A stretch of DNA of 64,000 nt from SCN-70-22 sp046327755 (GCA_046327755.1 JAXLXW010000007.1:1-64000); one strand, 5' to 3'. Positions 43,293 to 52,925 are shown, counted from the first letter of the stretch. Numbers and translations are program-made. The notes: generated from the sequence alone by a model not told the origin.

Positions 43293-44864
43293 TCAGCGCG
43301 CGGCGCGGGTGGCGGGGGTGGCCGCGCGCGCACGACGGCGCGGCTTCCATCCCAGCATCAACCCTAACCGCCTGACGAGCAACCAGACCCCCGTGAAGGC
43401 AGCGATCGTCCCGCCGAGCATGGGAATGAGCGTGACGATGTCCCACAGGGGGCGCCGGTTGTTGAGCGCCGGGAGGTCGAAGGTGTGCAGCGCGTCGCGC
43501 CACCACCGCCATTGGCGCGACGACGCGTTCACCACGCCCAGCGGGAGCCCGGTGCGCGGGTCGAGATAGAGCGCACTGTGCGCGGTGTCCGTCAGCTGCA
43601 CGCGCACCACGGGAAGGTCCACCCCGCGCCCGTGCCCGGCGTAGTAGTAGTCATCGTAGGCGGCGAGTGGTGTCACGCTGGCGATCGACACCTCCGCGCC
43701 CGCGGCGCGTTGCGCCATGGCGCGCAACGCCGAATCGGGGAGCACCCCGCGCGTCGCCCCCGTCACGGCGTCGACGAATGCCGAGGTATCCGTCAGGTGC
43801 ACGACGAAGCCCGGCACCCCTCCCGCCCACTGGAGGTCGACGGCGCGCACCGGGCCGCGGGAGCCGGTGATGCGCTGCGCCGAGGCGATCGCCGTGCGCT
43901 CGTCGACCGCGATCAGTCGCGCGTCGCCGGTGGATTGCGCGCGGTCCATCATCGCCCGCGGCGGCGAAAGCCCGGGGCCCAGCATCTCCAGCACCCCGGT
44001 GAAGGTCCACGCCAGGACGAGGAGGCCGAAGACGACCCCCGAGACGTGATGCCACTGGCTCACGCCGCGATAACCGCTCGCCTGCCAGTTGCCGCGCCGC
44101 CGGTGCGGGAAGAGCTGCCAGAGCCCCAGCACGATCCCGGTGAGCGCGATGAGGCAGGCGATGGCGGGGAGGAGGTAGTTGCTCCACGTCCACGCAGTGC
44201 GATGGTCGTGCAGCCACTGGAAGTAGAGCCAGTGCGGGACGGCGCCGATCCACGTGGTGATGCGCGCCTGCGTGGTGATGATCCCGAAGAGGCGCCCGCT
44301 GCGGCGCGACACGTAGGCCGACGTCGACGCCACGTCGCCGAAGTCGACGCGCCACGCCGGGAAGTCGCGCTCGTACTCGCCGGCCATCATGAAATGATCG
44401 CCGCGGGTCAGCGAGTCGCTCCCGGTCACCGCACCTAACGACAGCAGCGCTTCCTGCGCCGCTCGCCGCGCCTCGGCGGCGGTCACCGGGAAGTGCACCG
44501 CGCCGGCGCGACCATCGACCAGGAGCGCCGGCTCGTGGTGTCCCCCGCGCTGGCGCCACAGTTCGTACATCGGGCGCCCGTTCCACTGTTGCAGCCGCCC
44601 GCCCGCCAGGTCGCCGGGGGGGATCCCCAGCTCGGGGTGCGCCTCCAGATACGCGCGCCCCGCCTCCCACGCCGCGCCGAAGCCCGCCAGCGAATCGGTC
44701 CCCAGCACCAGCGGCGGGCGCATCGCCAGCTGCTCGTCGTGCGTGGGGGAGGGCCACGGGTAGTACATCAGCGCGATCCCGCTCACGAACCAGGCAAGGA
44801 CCAGGAGCCCGAGGACGATCCCGATCCAGCGATGCGTGAGATAGGTGAGGCGCTTGAGGTTCAT
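43293..44864 (-). CDS. PepSY-associated transmembrane protein
   Basis: 523-residue inner-membrane protein with PepSY domains. Helices lie near residues 12-34 (RWIGIVLGLLVLAWFVSGIA), around 260-285, 310-335 and at the C-terminus (VTLIPMLGGTIAAFTGVWLL). The large loops hold PepSY-like segments. Members of this group often accompany TonB receptors and may reduce ferric chelates, but here no receptor is adjacent. ATG 44864 gives the family N-terminus MNLKRLTYLTHRWIG. The gene lies 19 bp after the dehydrogenase and could be in one operon with it. Confidence 0.83.
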   Translation of the reverse strand: MNLKRLTYLTHRWIGIVLGLLVLAWFVSGIALMYYPWPSPTHDEQLAMRPPLVLGTDSLAGFGAAWEAGRAYLEAHPELGIPPGDLAGGRLQQWNGRPMYELWRQRGGHHEPALLVDGRAGAVHFPVTAAEARRAAQEALLSLGAVTGSDSLTRGDHFMMAGEYERDFPAWRVDFGDVASTSAYVSRRSGRLFGIITTQARITTWIGAVPHWLYFQWLHDHRTAWTWSNYLLPAIACLIALTGIVLGLWQLFPHRRRGNWQASGYRGVSQWHHVSGVVFGLLVLAWTFTGVLEMLGPGLSPPRAMMDRAQSTGDARLIAVDERTAIASAQRITGSRGPVRAVDLQWAGGVPGFVVHLTDTSAFVDAVTGATRGVLPDSALRAMAQRAAGAEVSIASVTPLAAYDDYYYAGHGRGVDLPVVRVQLTDTAHSALYLDPRTGLPLGVVNASSRQWRWWRDALHTFDLPALNNRRPLWDIVTLIPMLGGTIAAFTGVWLLVRRLGLMLGWKPRRRARAATPATRAAR

Positions 44865-44883
44865 CGGACGGTGCGCGGCGTGC

Positions 44884-45957
44884 CTAACGCACCCGGGCGG
44901 CGATCGCGGCGCCCAGCTCGACCGTCGTGGCGCGCCCGCCAAGGTCCGGCGTACGGGGCGCCGTGGTGTCGGCGAGGACGCGCTCGATGGCAGCGACGAT
45001 CTCGGCCGCCGCCTCGAAGTGCCCCAGGTGCTCGAACATCAATGCCCCCGACCAGATCATCCCGATCGGGTTGGCGATCCCGCGCCCCGCGATGTCGGGG
45101 GCCGATCCGTGCACCGGCTCGAACAGCGACGGGAAGCGGCGCTCGGGATTGATGTTCGCGCTCGGCGCGATCCCGATGGTACCGGTGCAGGCGGGGCCCA
45201 GGTCGGAGAGGATGTCGCCGAACAGGTTGCTGGCCACCACCACGTCGAACCAGTCGGGGTGGAGGACGAAGTTTGCGGTGAGGATGTCGATGTGGTACTT
45301 GTCGACGCGCACCCCGGGATAGTCGGCGGCGATTGCCGCGATGCGCTCGTCCCAGTACGGCATCGTGATCGAGATCCCGTTGCTCTTGGTCGCCGAAGTG
45401 AGGTGGCGGCGCGGGCGTCGTGCGGCGAGCTCGAAGGCGTAGCGCGCCACGCGATCGACGCCGATGCGCGTCATCACCGTCTCCTGCATCACCACTTCGC
45501 GCTCGGTCCCCGCAAAGAGGCGCCCGCCGACGTTGGAGTATTCGCCCTCGGTGTTCTCGCGCACGACATAGAAGTCGATGTCGCCAGGCGCGCGCCCCGC
45601 CAGCGGCGAAGGGACGCCGGGCATCAGGCGGCACGGGCGCAGGTTCACGTACTGGTCGAACTCGCGCCGAAACTTGAGGAGAGAACCCCAGAGCGAGATG
45701 TGATCGGGGACCGTGGCGGGCCACCCCACGGCGCCGAAGAAGATCGCGTCCAGCGGGGACAGCTGCGCATGCCAGTCATCCGGCATCATCGCGCCGTGCT
45801 CGGCGTACCAGGCGCAGCTCGCCCACGGCTTGTGCTCCCACGTGATGGTGATGCCGTGGCGACGGGCGACCGCGTCGACCACGCGGATTCCCTCGGGGAG
45901 GACTTCCGTGCCGATCCCGTCTCCGGCGATGGCGGCGATGCGATACGAGGGGCTCAC
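44884..45957 (-). CDS. Tartrate/D-malate dehydrogenase-like decarboxylating dehydrogenase
   Basis: 357-residue NAD-dependent beta-decarboxylating dehydrogenase of the isocitrate/isopropylmalate family. Visible motifs: IAGDGIGTEVLPEG at the N-terminus, YVVRENTEGEYS with the Arg-Glu pair, TKSNGISITMPYWDE with the catalytic Lys, and the metal site VVASNLFGDILSDLG. The loop WGSLLKFRREFDQYVNLRP is the form found in tartrate dehydrogenase/decarboxylase (TtuC/YeaU) rather than LeuB. GTG 45957 starts at the family N-terminus. The TAG stop lies in a CGTTAGGC octamer. The substrate, D-malate, tartrate or a relative, cannot be fixed from sequence; no leuC/leuD neighbours argue for LeuB. Confidence 0.85.
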   Translation of the reverse strand: MSPSYRIAAIAGDGIGTEVLPEGIRVVDAVARRHGITITWEHKPWASCAWYAEHGAMMPDDWHAQLSPLDAIFFGAVGWPATVPDHISLWGSLLKFRREFDQYVNLRPCRLMPGVPSPLAGRAPGDIDFYVVRENTEGEYSNVGGRLFAGTEREVVMQETVMTRIGVDRVARYAFELAARRPRRHLTSATKSNGISITMPYWDERIAAIAADYPGVRVDKYHIDILTANFVLHPDWFDVVVASNLFGDILSDLGPACTGTIGIAPSANINPERRFPSLFEPVHGSAPDIAGRGIANPIGMIWSGALMFEHLGHFEAAAEIVAAIERVLADTTAPRTPDLGGRATTVELGAAIAARVR

Positions 45958-46036
45958 GAGGCGATGCGCAGTGCTCGGGTCTGGGTCGTAACCTACAAGT
46001 GCCGTGCGAGATTTCGCGGCGTAAGCAGCCGAATGG

Positions 46037-46064
46037 TCAAGTCTTACGCGATCCTGGCCGATAC
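46037..46064 (+). promoter_or_regulatory. FliA (sigma-28)-like promoter before the chemoreceptor gene
   Basis: TCAAGTCT (46037-46044), a 12-bp spacer and GCCGATAC (46057-46064) match the flagellar sigma-28 consensus TAAAGTTT-N11-GCCGATAA at 6/8 and 7/8 positions. It lies 36 bp before the ATG. Motility-class expression of a chemoreceptor is what one expects of FliA. Confidence 0.65.
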
Positions 46065-46100
46065 ATCCAAGGAGCAGCCTCCTTCCTGCCCCCACGCACC

Positions 46101-48392
46101 ATGCGCTCCTTCGCCACCCTATCGCTCAGGGCGAAGCTCCTCGCCGCCTTCGGCGGAATCCTCGCCCTGACGAGCGTCCTCGGCGCCGTTTCGATCTACG
46201 GCCTCTCGTCCACCAGCGGCGAGCTGACCGCGATCTCCAGCAACTGGATGCCGACCGTCCGCGAAATCATAACGTTTCGCGCCGTCACTGCCGAGGTCCG
46301 CTCGCTGCAGTATCAGTACCTCGCGGCGGGCGACATGACGGCGATGGCGACGATCGACGCGAATCTCTCCAAGCGCATCGCCGAGTTCGAACGGGAGAAG
46401 AAGGAGTTCGAGGCGGTGGTCGACAATGACCAGGAGCGCAAGGACTTCGACGACTTCCAGCAGCGCTGGACCGCCTACGTTCGCAACTGGCTCACCATCG
46501 CCCCGCTTCCATTGCAGGGGCAAGGCGAGGTGGCCGCGGCCCGGATGCGCACCGAGTCGCTCCCGCTGTACGAGGCGATGCAAGTGTCGCTGACGAAGTT
46601 GGTGGCGGACGCGGAGAACGGAGCGGCCGCCGCGGCGACCGCCGGCTCCACGATCGCGCGCCGCTCGCGCCTCCTCGTCTTCGGCGTGCTGGCGGCGGTC
46701 ATTGTCCTCGGGCTGGGCGTGGCGATTGCCTTCGCGGCGCACCTGTCGCGTGGGGTGCGCGCCATCGCCGACCGGACCAACGAGGTGCAATCGTCGCTCA
46801 TCGCCGAGATGCGGCGCGGGCTCGAGGCCATGTCGCAGGGCGACCTCCACGAGGTGACGGTCGCCGAGGTCCCGCCGCTCGCGGTGGCGACCGAAGATGA
46901 GATAGGGGCGCTGGCCCGTTCGGTGAACCAGATGATTGCCGACGCCAGCGAAACGGCGACCGCCTTCACCCGTACGCAGGAGATGGTGCGGCACCTGGTG
47001 GAGGAGACGCAGCAACTGGCGACCGCCGCGCAGCGTGGCGAGCTCGACTCGCGGCGCGACGCGTCGCAGTACGAAGGGGCGTTCCGCGACCTGGTGCAAG
47101 GGATGAACGCCACGCTCGATGCGGTGGCGACGCCGATCGGTGAGGCGCGCGACGTCCTCAACGCCGTCGCCGCGCGCAACCTCACGGTGCGCGTGCAGGG
47201 CGACTACCAGGGGGCGTACGGCGAAATCAAGGCGTCGGTGAACAGCGCGCTCGACAACCTGTCGGAGACGTTGTCGCAGATCGATGCCGCGGCGGAGCAA
47301 GTAGCGTCCGCTGGGAGCGAGGTGTCGTGCGCCTCGCAGTCGCTGGCCTCGGGGGCCAGCCAGCAGGCGGCATCGCTGGAAGAGGTGGGTGCCAACGTCG
47401 CGACGATTCTCTCCATGACGCAGCAGAGCGCGCGCAACGCCAGCGAGGCGAGCGCACTGGCGCGCAACGCGCGGACGCGTGCCGAGGAAGGGCGCGAGCG
47501 GATGGGGCGCCTCACGCTGGCCATCAACGAGATTCGCCAGGGGTCGCAGGAGACGTCGAAGATCGTGAAGTCGATCGAGGAGATCGCCTTCCAGACCAAC
47601 CTCCTGGCGCTCAACGCCGCGGTCGAGGCGGCGCGTGCCGGCGATGCGGGGCGCGGCTTTGCCGTCGTTGCCGACGAAGTCCGCAACCTCGCCGTGCGCG
47701 CGGGCGAGGCGTCGCGTTCGACGGCGTCGCTCATCGAGCAGGGGATGCGGAGCGCGGAACATGGCGGGCAGCTGCACGAGGAGGTGCTGCAGAGCCTCGA
47801 CGCGATTCACGCCGAGGTGGTGAAGGTCGCCAACGTCACGGTCGAGATCTCGGCGACCACCGAGCAGCAGGCCGACGGCGTGCAGCAGATCAACAGCTCG
47901 GTGAGCCAGATCAACCTGGTGACGCAGCAGGTGGCGGCGAGCTCCGAGGAGTCGGCGAGCGCGGCGACCGAGCTGGAGAGCCAGGCGCGAACGATGCGGG
48001 AGACGGTGATGCAGTTCACCATCGCCAAGGGGCGCGCCTCGTCAGGCACGGGGCCCGAGGCTGGGCGTGGCGCGGAGCCATCCAGGGCGCCCGTGGTTGT
48101 CGCCTCGCGCGGCGCGGAGCTGAACGTCAAGCGTGCGCGGCCGCCGAGGTCGCCGCGTCAGCCCGCCGTGGCCGCGCCGTCGAAGGGCGCAGCGCCATCC
48201 AAGGGCGCAGCGCCGTCAAAGGGACAGCCTGCGCCACGCAGTGTTGCAGCCGCAACGCCTCGCCCCGCGGCGCCCCTCGCCGCCGCGTCACCTCAGCCGC
48301 CAGCCAAGCCGTCACCCGGAGCGGCGCGCAAGTCGGCGGCCGAGGAGTTGATCCCGCTCGACGACGACTTCGGGATCCTGTCGGACTTCTAG
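46101..48392 (+). CDS. Methyl-accepting chemotaxis protein
   Basis: 763-residue chemoreceptor. Helix 1 is near residues 10-32, followed by a periplasmic four-helix-bundle domain (about 33-190), helix 2 (about 192-215, LLVFGVLAAVIVLGLGVAIA), HAMP region(s) and a long coiled cytoplasmic part. The hairpin tip is canonical (EEIAFQTNLLALNAAVEAAR, then AGDAGRGFAVVADEVRNLA), where CheA and CheW bind. After residue 660 comes a Pro/Ala/Ser/Lys-rich tail with near-repeats of APSKGA, ending DDDFGILSDF. ATG 46101 was chosen from topology. No che gene is next to it, so its signalling partners lie elsewhere. The ligand is unknown. Confidence 0.95.
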   Translation: MRSFATLSLRAKLLAAFGGILALTSVLGAVSIYGLSSTSGELTAISSNWMPTVREIITFRAVTAEVRSLQYQYLAAGDMTAMATIDANLSKRIAEFEREKKEFEAVVDNDQERKDFDDFQQRWTAYVRNWLTIAPLPLQGQGEVAAARMRTESLPLYEAMQVSLTKLVADAENGAAAAATAGSTIARRSRLLVFGVLAAVIVLGLGVAIAFAAHLSRGVRAIADRTNEVQSSLIAEMRRGLEAMSQGDLHEVTVAEVPPLAVATEDEIGALARSVNQMIADASETATAFTRTQEMVRHLVEETQQLATAAQRGELDSRRDASQYEGAFRDLVQGMNATLDAVATPIGEARDVLNAVAARNLTVRVQGDYQGAYGEIKASVNSALDNLSETLSQIDAAAEQVASAGSEVSCASQSLASGASQQAASLEEVGANVATILSMTQQSARNASEASALARNARTRAEEGRERMGRLTLAINEIRQGSQETSKIVKSIEEIAFQTNLLALNAAVEAARAGDAGRGFAVVADEVRNLAVRAGEASRSTASLIEQGMRSAEHGGQLHEEVLQSLDAIHAEVVKVANVTVEISATTEQQADGVQQINSSVSQINLVTQQVAASSEESASAATELESQARTMRETVMQFTIAKGRASSGTGPEAGRGAEPSRAPVVVASRGAELNVKRARPPRSPRQPAVAAPSKGAAPSKGAAPSKGQPAPRSVAAATPRPAAPLAAASPQPPAKPSPGAARKSAAEELIPLDDDFGILSDF
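48180..48232 (+). repeat. 18-bp tandem repeat in the chemoreceptor tail
   Basis: About three copies of a unit like AAGGGCGCAGCGCCATCC code the Ala-Pro-Ser-Lys-Gly stretches of the flexible C-terminal tail. The repeat keeps the frame, so copy number changes only the tail length. Confidence 0.75.
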
Positions 48393-48408
48393 CCGCGTAC
48401 CTGTCGCC

Positions 48409-50079
48409 CTAGTACGACCAGCGCGCGCCGTCCTCACCGGGGGGCGCGTGCTTCTTCACGTGCGCCCCCATCTGCCGCACCATCTCGGTCCAGGGGAAGG
48501 CGTGCCACGAGTGCCCCTTGGCGGGGCGGCCGTAAGTGAACGGGATCTCCTTGCCCGGCGTCGCGTTCTTGAGGAAGCTCTCGAAGCGATAGACGGCAAG
48601 GTTGAGGTAGAAATCGTCCATGTCGCCGGCGAAGAAGTGCAGCTTGTGCGCCACCTTGGGGCCTAACGACGCCCAATTGCGCTCGGCGAAATCGCGCAGG
48701 TCGTAGCCGTTGTCGCGATAGTACGTCGCCACCTCTCGGTCGATCGTCCCCGTGAGCTTGTTCCAGAGCGGCTTGGGATAGCCGTCGGCGTCCGACGGGC
48801 CATAGATCGCTTCCCATCCCTCGAGCTGGTAGTTCGCGCGCCCGCGCGTCCCCAGCACCTCCTCGAAGAGCGAGAGCTGGCGCAGCGTCCACTGCACCTG
48901 CCCCTCGGGGGAGCGCCGGAAGGGGCGCTCGGTGGTGGTGAACATCGTGTTGGGGACGACGAAGGCGTTGGTGTCGGCGTAGATGTCGACCAGCTGGTAG
49001 CGGCGGAAGTCGATGGGGTCGGGTTGCAGCACCCAGGCGCCGCCGAAGAAGTCGGGGTACTTCAGCTGCAACGCGAGCGTCTGCCACCCGCCGGTCGATG
49101 CTCCTTCGGCGAGCCGCGCGTACGGCTTCCCGATCATCCGGAACTGGCGCTCGAGCTCGGGGATGATCTCCTCGACCATCGCATCGCCGTAGGGGCCGTT
49201 GTTGGCCGAGTTGACCGAGTAGCCGTCGAGGAAGAAGGGGGTCGCCTGCTCGAACGAGACGGCGATGACGCGGGGGAAGGCATCGCCGTTCCACGCCTTG
49301 TAGAAGTCGAAGCCGGTCTCGACGCCGGTAACCGGGTTGAGCTGCCCCAGGCCGCGCACGCGCGTGGAGTCCGTGGTGAAACCGAACGGGACGCTGTGCC
49401 CGAAGGTGTAGACGGTGGGATAGCGCGCCTCCGGATGCTCGGCGTACCCCTTGGGGAGGAGGACGGTGGCGTGGAAGTAGACGGGGTATCCCCAAAACGC
49501 CGAGAGCTTGCGCGACTGGATGCGGACGTGCTTGACCCAGTCGGTGTCGGCGGGGCGCGGTTGGGCGGTGATGACCTTGTCGAGCGCGAACGAGACCGTC
49601 CCGCCGTTGCCGACGTGCACGCGCTGCACCCCGCTGTACAGGTTGCCGGGGGCGATCTGCATCACCTGCTGCGTTCCGTCGTTGATGTGCAGCCAGGGGT
49701 GCTTGCCGTCGGCGCGCGTCACGCGCGTGTAGACGTCGACGATGGCCTGCGCGAAGTAGTCGCCGGGCGGGAGCGAGGCGAGCGGGAACGGATAGCCCAG
49801 CGCGCGGGTGTCGACGACGGCGCGTTGGCCGGCGGGGAGCTGGTCGAGGTCGATGGCGAAGATCGCCGGCCCCTGCGGCGAGATGAGCATGCGCGGTTCG
49901 GGCGACTCCGCCTTGGCCACGACGACGATGAGGCGCCCAGTGAGCGGCTCGGCGCGGGTGGCGGCGTTCACCGAGACCTCGAAGCGCGGCGGCTGGGCGG
50001 TCGCCGCCGGTGCAGCGAGCGCAAACGACACGAGCGCGGCCAGCGCGAGGTGCGTGGGCCGGGTGCTGCGGCTGGACAT
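48409..50079 (-). CDS. Secreted alpha/beta hydrolase, putative esterase
   Basis: 556 residues with a signal peptide ending ATAQ at residue 29. The N-terminal half (about 30-190) is beta-rich; the C-terminal half is an esterase-like alpha/beta hydrolase. The nucleophile is probably Ser in EGASTGGWQ, the acid in FFAGDMDDFYLN, and the His in GHSWHAFPW near the end. It resembles EstA/esterase D-type secreted proteins, but the substrate cannot be named. It lies 7 bp after the aminotransferase-like gene on the same strand, so the two probably form an operon. Confidence 0.8.
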   Translation of the reverse strand: MSSRSTRPTHLALAALVSFALAAPAATAQPPRFEVSVNAATRAEPLTGRLIVVVAKAESPEPRMLISPQGPAIFAIDLDQLPAGQRAVVDTRALGYPFPLASLPPGDYFAQAIVDVYTRVTRADGKHPWLHINDGTQQVMQIAPGNLYSGVQRVHVGNGGTVSFALDKVITAQPRPADTDWVKHVRIQSRKLSAFWGYPVYFHATVLLPKGYAEHPEARYPTVYTFGHSVPFGFTTDSTRVRGLGQLNPVTGVETGFDFYKAWNGDAFPRVIAVSFEQATPFFLDGYSVNSANNGPYGDAMVEEIIPELERQFRMIGKPYARLAEGASTGGWQTLALQLKYPDFFGGAWVLQPDPIDFRRYQLVDIYADTNAFVVPNTMFTTTERPFRRSPEGQVQWTLRQLSLFEEVLGTRGRANYQLEGWEAIYGPSDADGYPKPLWNKLTGTIDREVATYYRDNGYDLRDFAERNWASLGPKVAHKLHFFAGDMDDFYLNLAVYRFESFLKNATPGKEIPFTYGRPAKGHSWHAFPWTEMVRQMGAHVKKHAPPGEDGARWSY

Positions 50080-50086
50080 GGGGAGC

Positions 50087-51439
50087 CTAACGGGTGGCGA
50101 GGATCTGCAACGCGCGCACCAGGCGGTCGGCGTCGGCAGGGGTGCTGTAGAGGGCGGGGGTGACGCGCACGCAGTCGCCCTTGGCGATCCCGGTGCGTGC
50201 GAAGGTGAAGATCCCGAACTCGTCGAGGAGGGTGCGGGTGAGCGCGTTGTTCGACTCGCGGTCGCCCCGCCCCTTGATTCGGAAGGCGGTGAGCGCGCCT
50301 ACCATGCGCGGGTCATCCGGTGTGAGGACATCGACGCCGGCGATCGCGCGCGCGGGAACGGCCCAGCGGTCGCGAAGGAAGCGCAGCCGCGCCGACTTGT
50401 GCTCGATCCCGATCGACGCCTGGAAGTCGAGCGCGGCGGGAATCGTCATGACGGTGGCGAAGTGTGTCGTCCCGGTGTGGATGCGGGAGCCGATGTTGGC
50501 GAGCGGGAAGCTCTCGTCGGCGTGCGCGCGATCGATGCGATCGAGCTTGTCGGCGCGGATGTAGAGCGCGCCGGCGCCGACCGGCGCCCCGATCCACTTG
50601 TGCAGGTTGATCCCCACGAAGTCGGCGCCGAGGTCGGCGAGCGAGAAGGGGACCTGCCCGAAGGAATGCGCGGCATCGACCACCACGTCGACACCGCGCG
50701 CGTGCGCCAGCGCCGTGATCTCCTTCACCGGGATGATGAGCCCCGTCTTGTTGTTGCAGTGCGTGAGGAGGAGGAGGCGCGTGCGCGGGTTGGCGTCGAG
50801 CGCCGCCGTGTACGCGGCGATGACGGTGTCGAAGGTGGCCGGCTCCGGGATGTCGAGCTTCGCGACGGCGGCCCCCGTGCGCTGCGCAAGGGCGTTCATC
50901 GCCCACTGCATCGCGTTGTAGTCGAGGTCCGCGTAGAGCACGGTGTCGCCCGCCTTGACGCGGTTGTACTGCCCGATGAGCGCCTGCAACGCTTCGGTGG
51001 CTCCGCGCGTGAGGGCGAGTTCGTTGGGCCCGGCACCCGCCGCCGCGGCCACCTGGTCGCGCGCGGCGACGAAGAGCTTGGGATACTCGCGGCGCGCGAA
51101 GTACGAACTGGCGCGGTTCACCTGGTCGATGGCCTGGTGATACGCGGCCAGCACCGGCGCTGCCATCATCCCGAAGTAGCCCGCCTCGAGGTTCACCGGG
51201 GCGTCGAGGATGCGATAGCGCGCCGCGACCTTGCGCCAGTACGCCTCGTCCTTCGCCGTCTCCGACGGGTTACCTGTTGGAGGCGCGAGCGGCGTCTCGA
51301 GGAGCGCGCGCGCCTCCTCGGCGTCGAGCGGCGCCGTGTCGAGCGGAGCAGCGGAGAGTGAACCGACCGTAGTGACGGCGGCGACCGAGGCCGCCGAGAG
51401 GACGGCGGCGTCACGCACGAAATCGCGGCGAGTAGTCAT
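50087..51439 (-). CDS. Tat-exported class V aminotransferase-like PLP protein
   Basis: 450 residues. The N-terminus TRRDFVRDAAVLSAASVAAV is a twin-arginine signal, so the folded PLP protein is exported. The fold is class V aminotransferase, isopenicillin-N-epimerase-like: PLP aspartate in VVVDAAHSFGQ, PLP lysine in NLHKWIGAPVG, and LTRGATEALQALI for phosphate binding. The reaction, perhaps epimerase, lyase or desulfurase-like, is not decided. ATG 51439 puts the RR motif near the start; an upstream in-frame start adds eight residues. The TAG stop at 50087 lies at a CGTTAGGC octamer. It is cotranscribed with the downstream secreted esterase. Confidence 0.88.
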   Translation of the reverse strand: MTTRRDFVRDAAVLSAASVAAVTTVGSLSAAPLDTAPLDAEEARALLETPLAPPTGNPSETAKDEAYWRKVAARYRILDAPVNLEAGYFGMMAAPVLAAYHQAIDQVNRASSYFARREYPKLFVAARDQVAAAAGAGPNELALTRGATEALQALIGQYNRVKAGDTVLYADLDYNAMQWAMNALAQRTGAAVAKLDIPEPATFDTVIAAYTAALDANPRTRLLLLTHCNNKTGLIIPVKEITALAHARGVDVVVDAAHSFGQVPFSLADLGADFVGINLHKWIGAPVGAGALYIRADKLDRIDRAHADESFPLANIGSRIHTGTTHFATVMTIPAALDFQASIGIEHKSARLRFLRDRWAVPARAIAGVDVLTPDDPRMVGALTAFRIKGRGDRESNNALTRTLLDEFGIFTFARTGIAKGDCVRVTPALYSTPADADRLVRALQILATR

Positions 51440-51539
51440 CGGGAGAACATGGAGGAGCGGCATTCGCGCGACTAGACGTCGCTGCCTCCACCCACATATT
51501 CGACCGGCGATTCACCCCTCTCCTCGACTTCGAACCCCC

Positions 51540-52925
51540 ATGCGCCTCGACCTTCGAACGTTCATCCTCTGCGCGGTCGCGACCGGCGCGTTCGTCTCGT
51601 CCCCGGCGGCGGCGCAGCGCGCCACGCGGGGCCCGGGCGCACGGCTCGCGGCGCGCATCGACTCGATCATGCAGGCACAGATCGCCAGCGGACAGGTGGT
51701 CGGCGCCTCGATCGCCGTCGTGCGCGGCCGCGACACGATCGCCGTGAAGGGGTACGGCAAGGCGAACCTCGAGCTCGGCGTCGCCACCCCGCCTAACGCC
51801 ATCTACGAGATCGGCTCGGTGACCAAGCAGTTCACCGGCGCCGCCGTGATGCAGCTGGTGGAGCAGGGGAAGCTCTCGCTCGACGACGACATCGGGCAGT
51901 GGGTCCCCCAGTTCAACACCAAGGGGCGCAAGATCGCGCTGCGCCGCCTGCTCGATCACACGTCGGGGATCCGCGGCTACACCGAGATCCCCGAGGCGCG
52001 GACCTTCCTCCCGCTCGCCCTCTCCAGGGACACGCTGCTGCGCATCATCGAGAAGTGGCCCTACGACTTCGAGCCCGGCGAGGAACAGATCTACAACAAC
52101 TCGGCCTTCTTCCTCATGGGGCTCGTGATCGAGAAGGCGAGCGGGATGCCGTACGCCGAGTACGTGCAGCAGAAGCTCTTTGCCCCGGCGGGAATGACGG
52201 CGTCGCACTACTGCAGCGAGGTCGACGTGCGCCCCAACAAGACGAGCGGCTACGATTGGGGGGGCAGCAAGGGTCCCATCCAGAAGCGCCCGCTGAGCCA
52301 CGTCTGGCCCTACGCCGCCGGCTCGTTATGCAGCACGGCGCACGACCTCGTAGCCTGGAACGAGGCGCTGCACCGCACGCGCACGATCCTCGGCGCCGCC
52401 GCCTACCAGCAGATGATTGCCCCCGACACACTCAACGACGGCTATCGCGTCGGCTATGCGCGCGGGCTCTCCTTCACCCCGGTCATCGGGCGCAAGGCGA
52501 TCCACCATGGCGGCGGGATCAACGGGTGGACGTCGGAGAACCTCTACTTCCCCGACGAATCGCTGAGCGTCGTCGTGCTCTACAACGTCTCCGGCCCTAA
52601 GGGCCCCGCCGAACCTGCCGAGGCGATTGCCGAGGCGGTGCTGGGCGCCGTGCCGGTGAAGGCGCGGCCGGTGGACGGTGACGTCAATCGATTCGCCGGG
52701 ACGTACACGGGGCGCGGTCGCGGTGCGCCGCAGTCGCTCACCGTCAGCGTCGAGAACGGCATCGTCTCCGCCCCCTTCCGCGGCGCCAAGCGCACCCTGA
52801 CCTATGTCGGCAACAACACCTTCACGTGGAGCGGCGTCCGCTTTGCCTTCCGAGACAGCGCCGGCACGACCATCGCCGTCCGCGTCGACGGCGGCTCGCA
52901 GAACAACACGCTCAAGCGGAAGTAG
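51540..52925 (+). CDS. Secreted serine hydrolase, beta-lactamase class C/PBP-like
   Basis: 461 residues with a signal peptide ending PAAAQ (residue 26). The nucleophile motif is S93-V-T-K96, the second motif YNN in QIYNNSAFF, and the third HHGGGINGW, so all three catalytic motifs are complete. The C-terminal about 90 residues (GDVNRFAGTYTGRGRG onward) form a lipocalin-like DUF3471-type domain common in this group. It is a more standard member than the paralogue at 819-2249. The function is probably peptidase or esterase; the sequence does not support antibiotic resistance. Confidence 0.9.
   Translation: MRLDLRTFILCAVATGAFVSSPAAAQRATRGPGARLAARIDSIMQAQIASGQVVGASIAVVRGRDTIAVKGYGKANLELGVATPPNAIYEIGSVTKQFTGAAVMQLVEQGKLSLDDDIGQWVPQFNTKGRKIALRRLLDHTSGIRGYTEIPEARTFLPLALSRDTLLRIIEKWPYDFEPGEEQIYNNSAFFLMGLVIEKASGMPYAEYVQQKLFAPAGMTASHYCSEVDVRPNKTSGYDWGGSKGPIQKRPLSHVWPYAAGSLCSTAHDLVAWNEALHRTRTILGAAAYQQMIAPDTLNDGYRVGYARGLSFTPVIGRKAIHHGGGINGWTSENLYFPDESLSVVVLYNVSGPKGPAEPAEAIAEAVLGAVPVKARPVDGDVNRFAGTYTGRGRGAPQSLTVSVENGIVSAPFRGAKRTLTYVGNNTFTWSGVRFAFRDSAGTTIAVRVDGGSQNNTLKRK

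Noticed and set aside
44884..45957. LeuB (3-isopropylmalate dehydrogenase)
   Set aside because: The substrate loop resembles tartrate/D-malate dehydrogenases and there are no leucine genes nearby, although the family overlap leaves some doubt.
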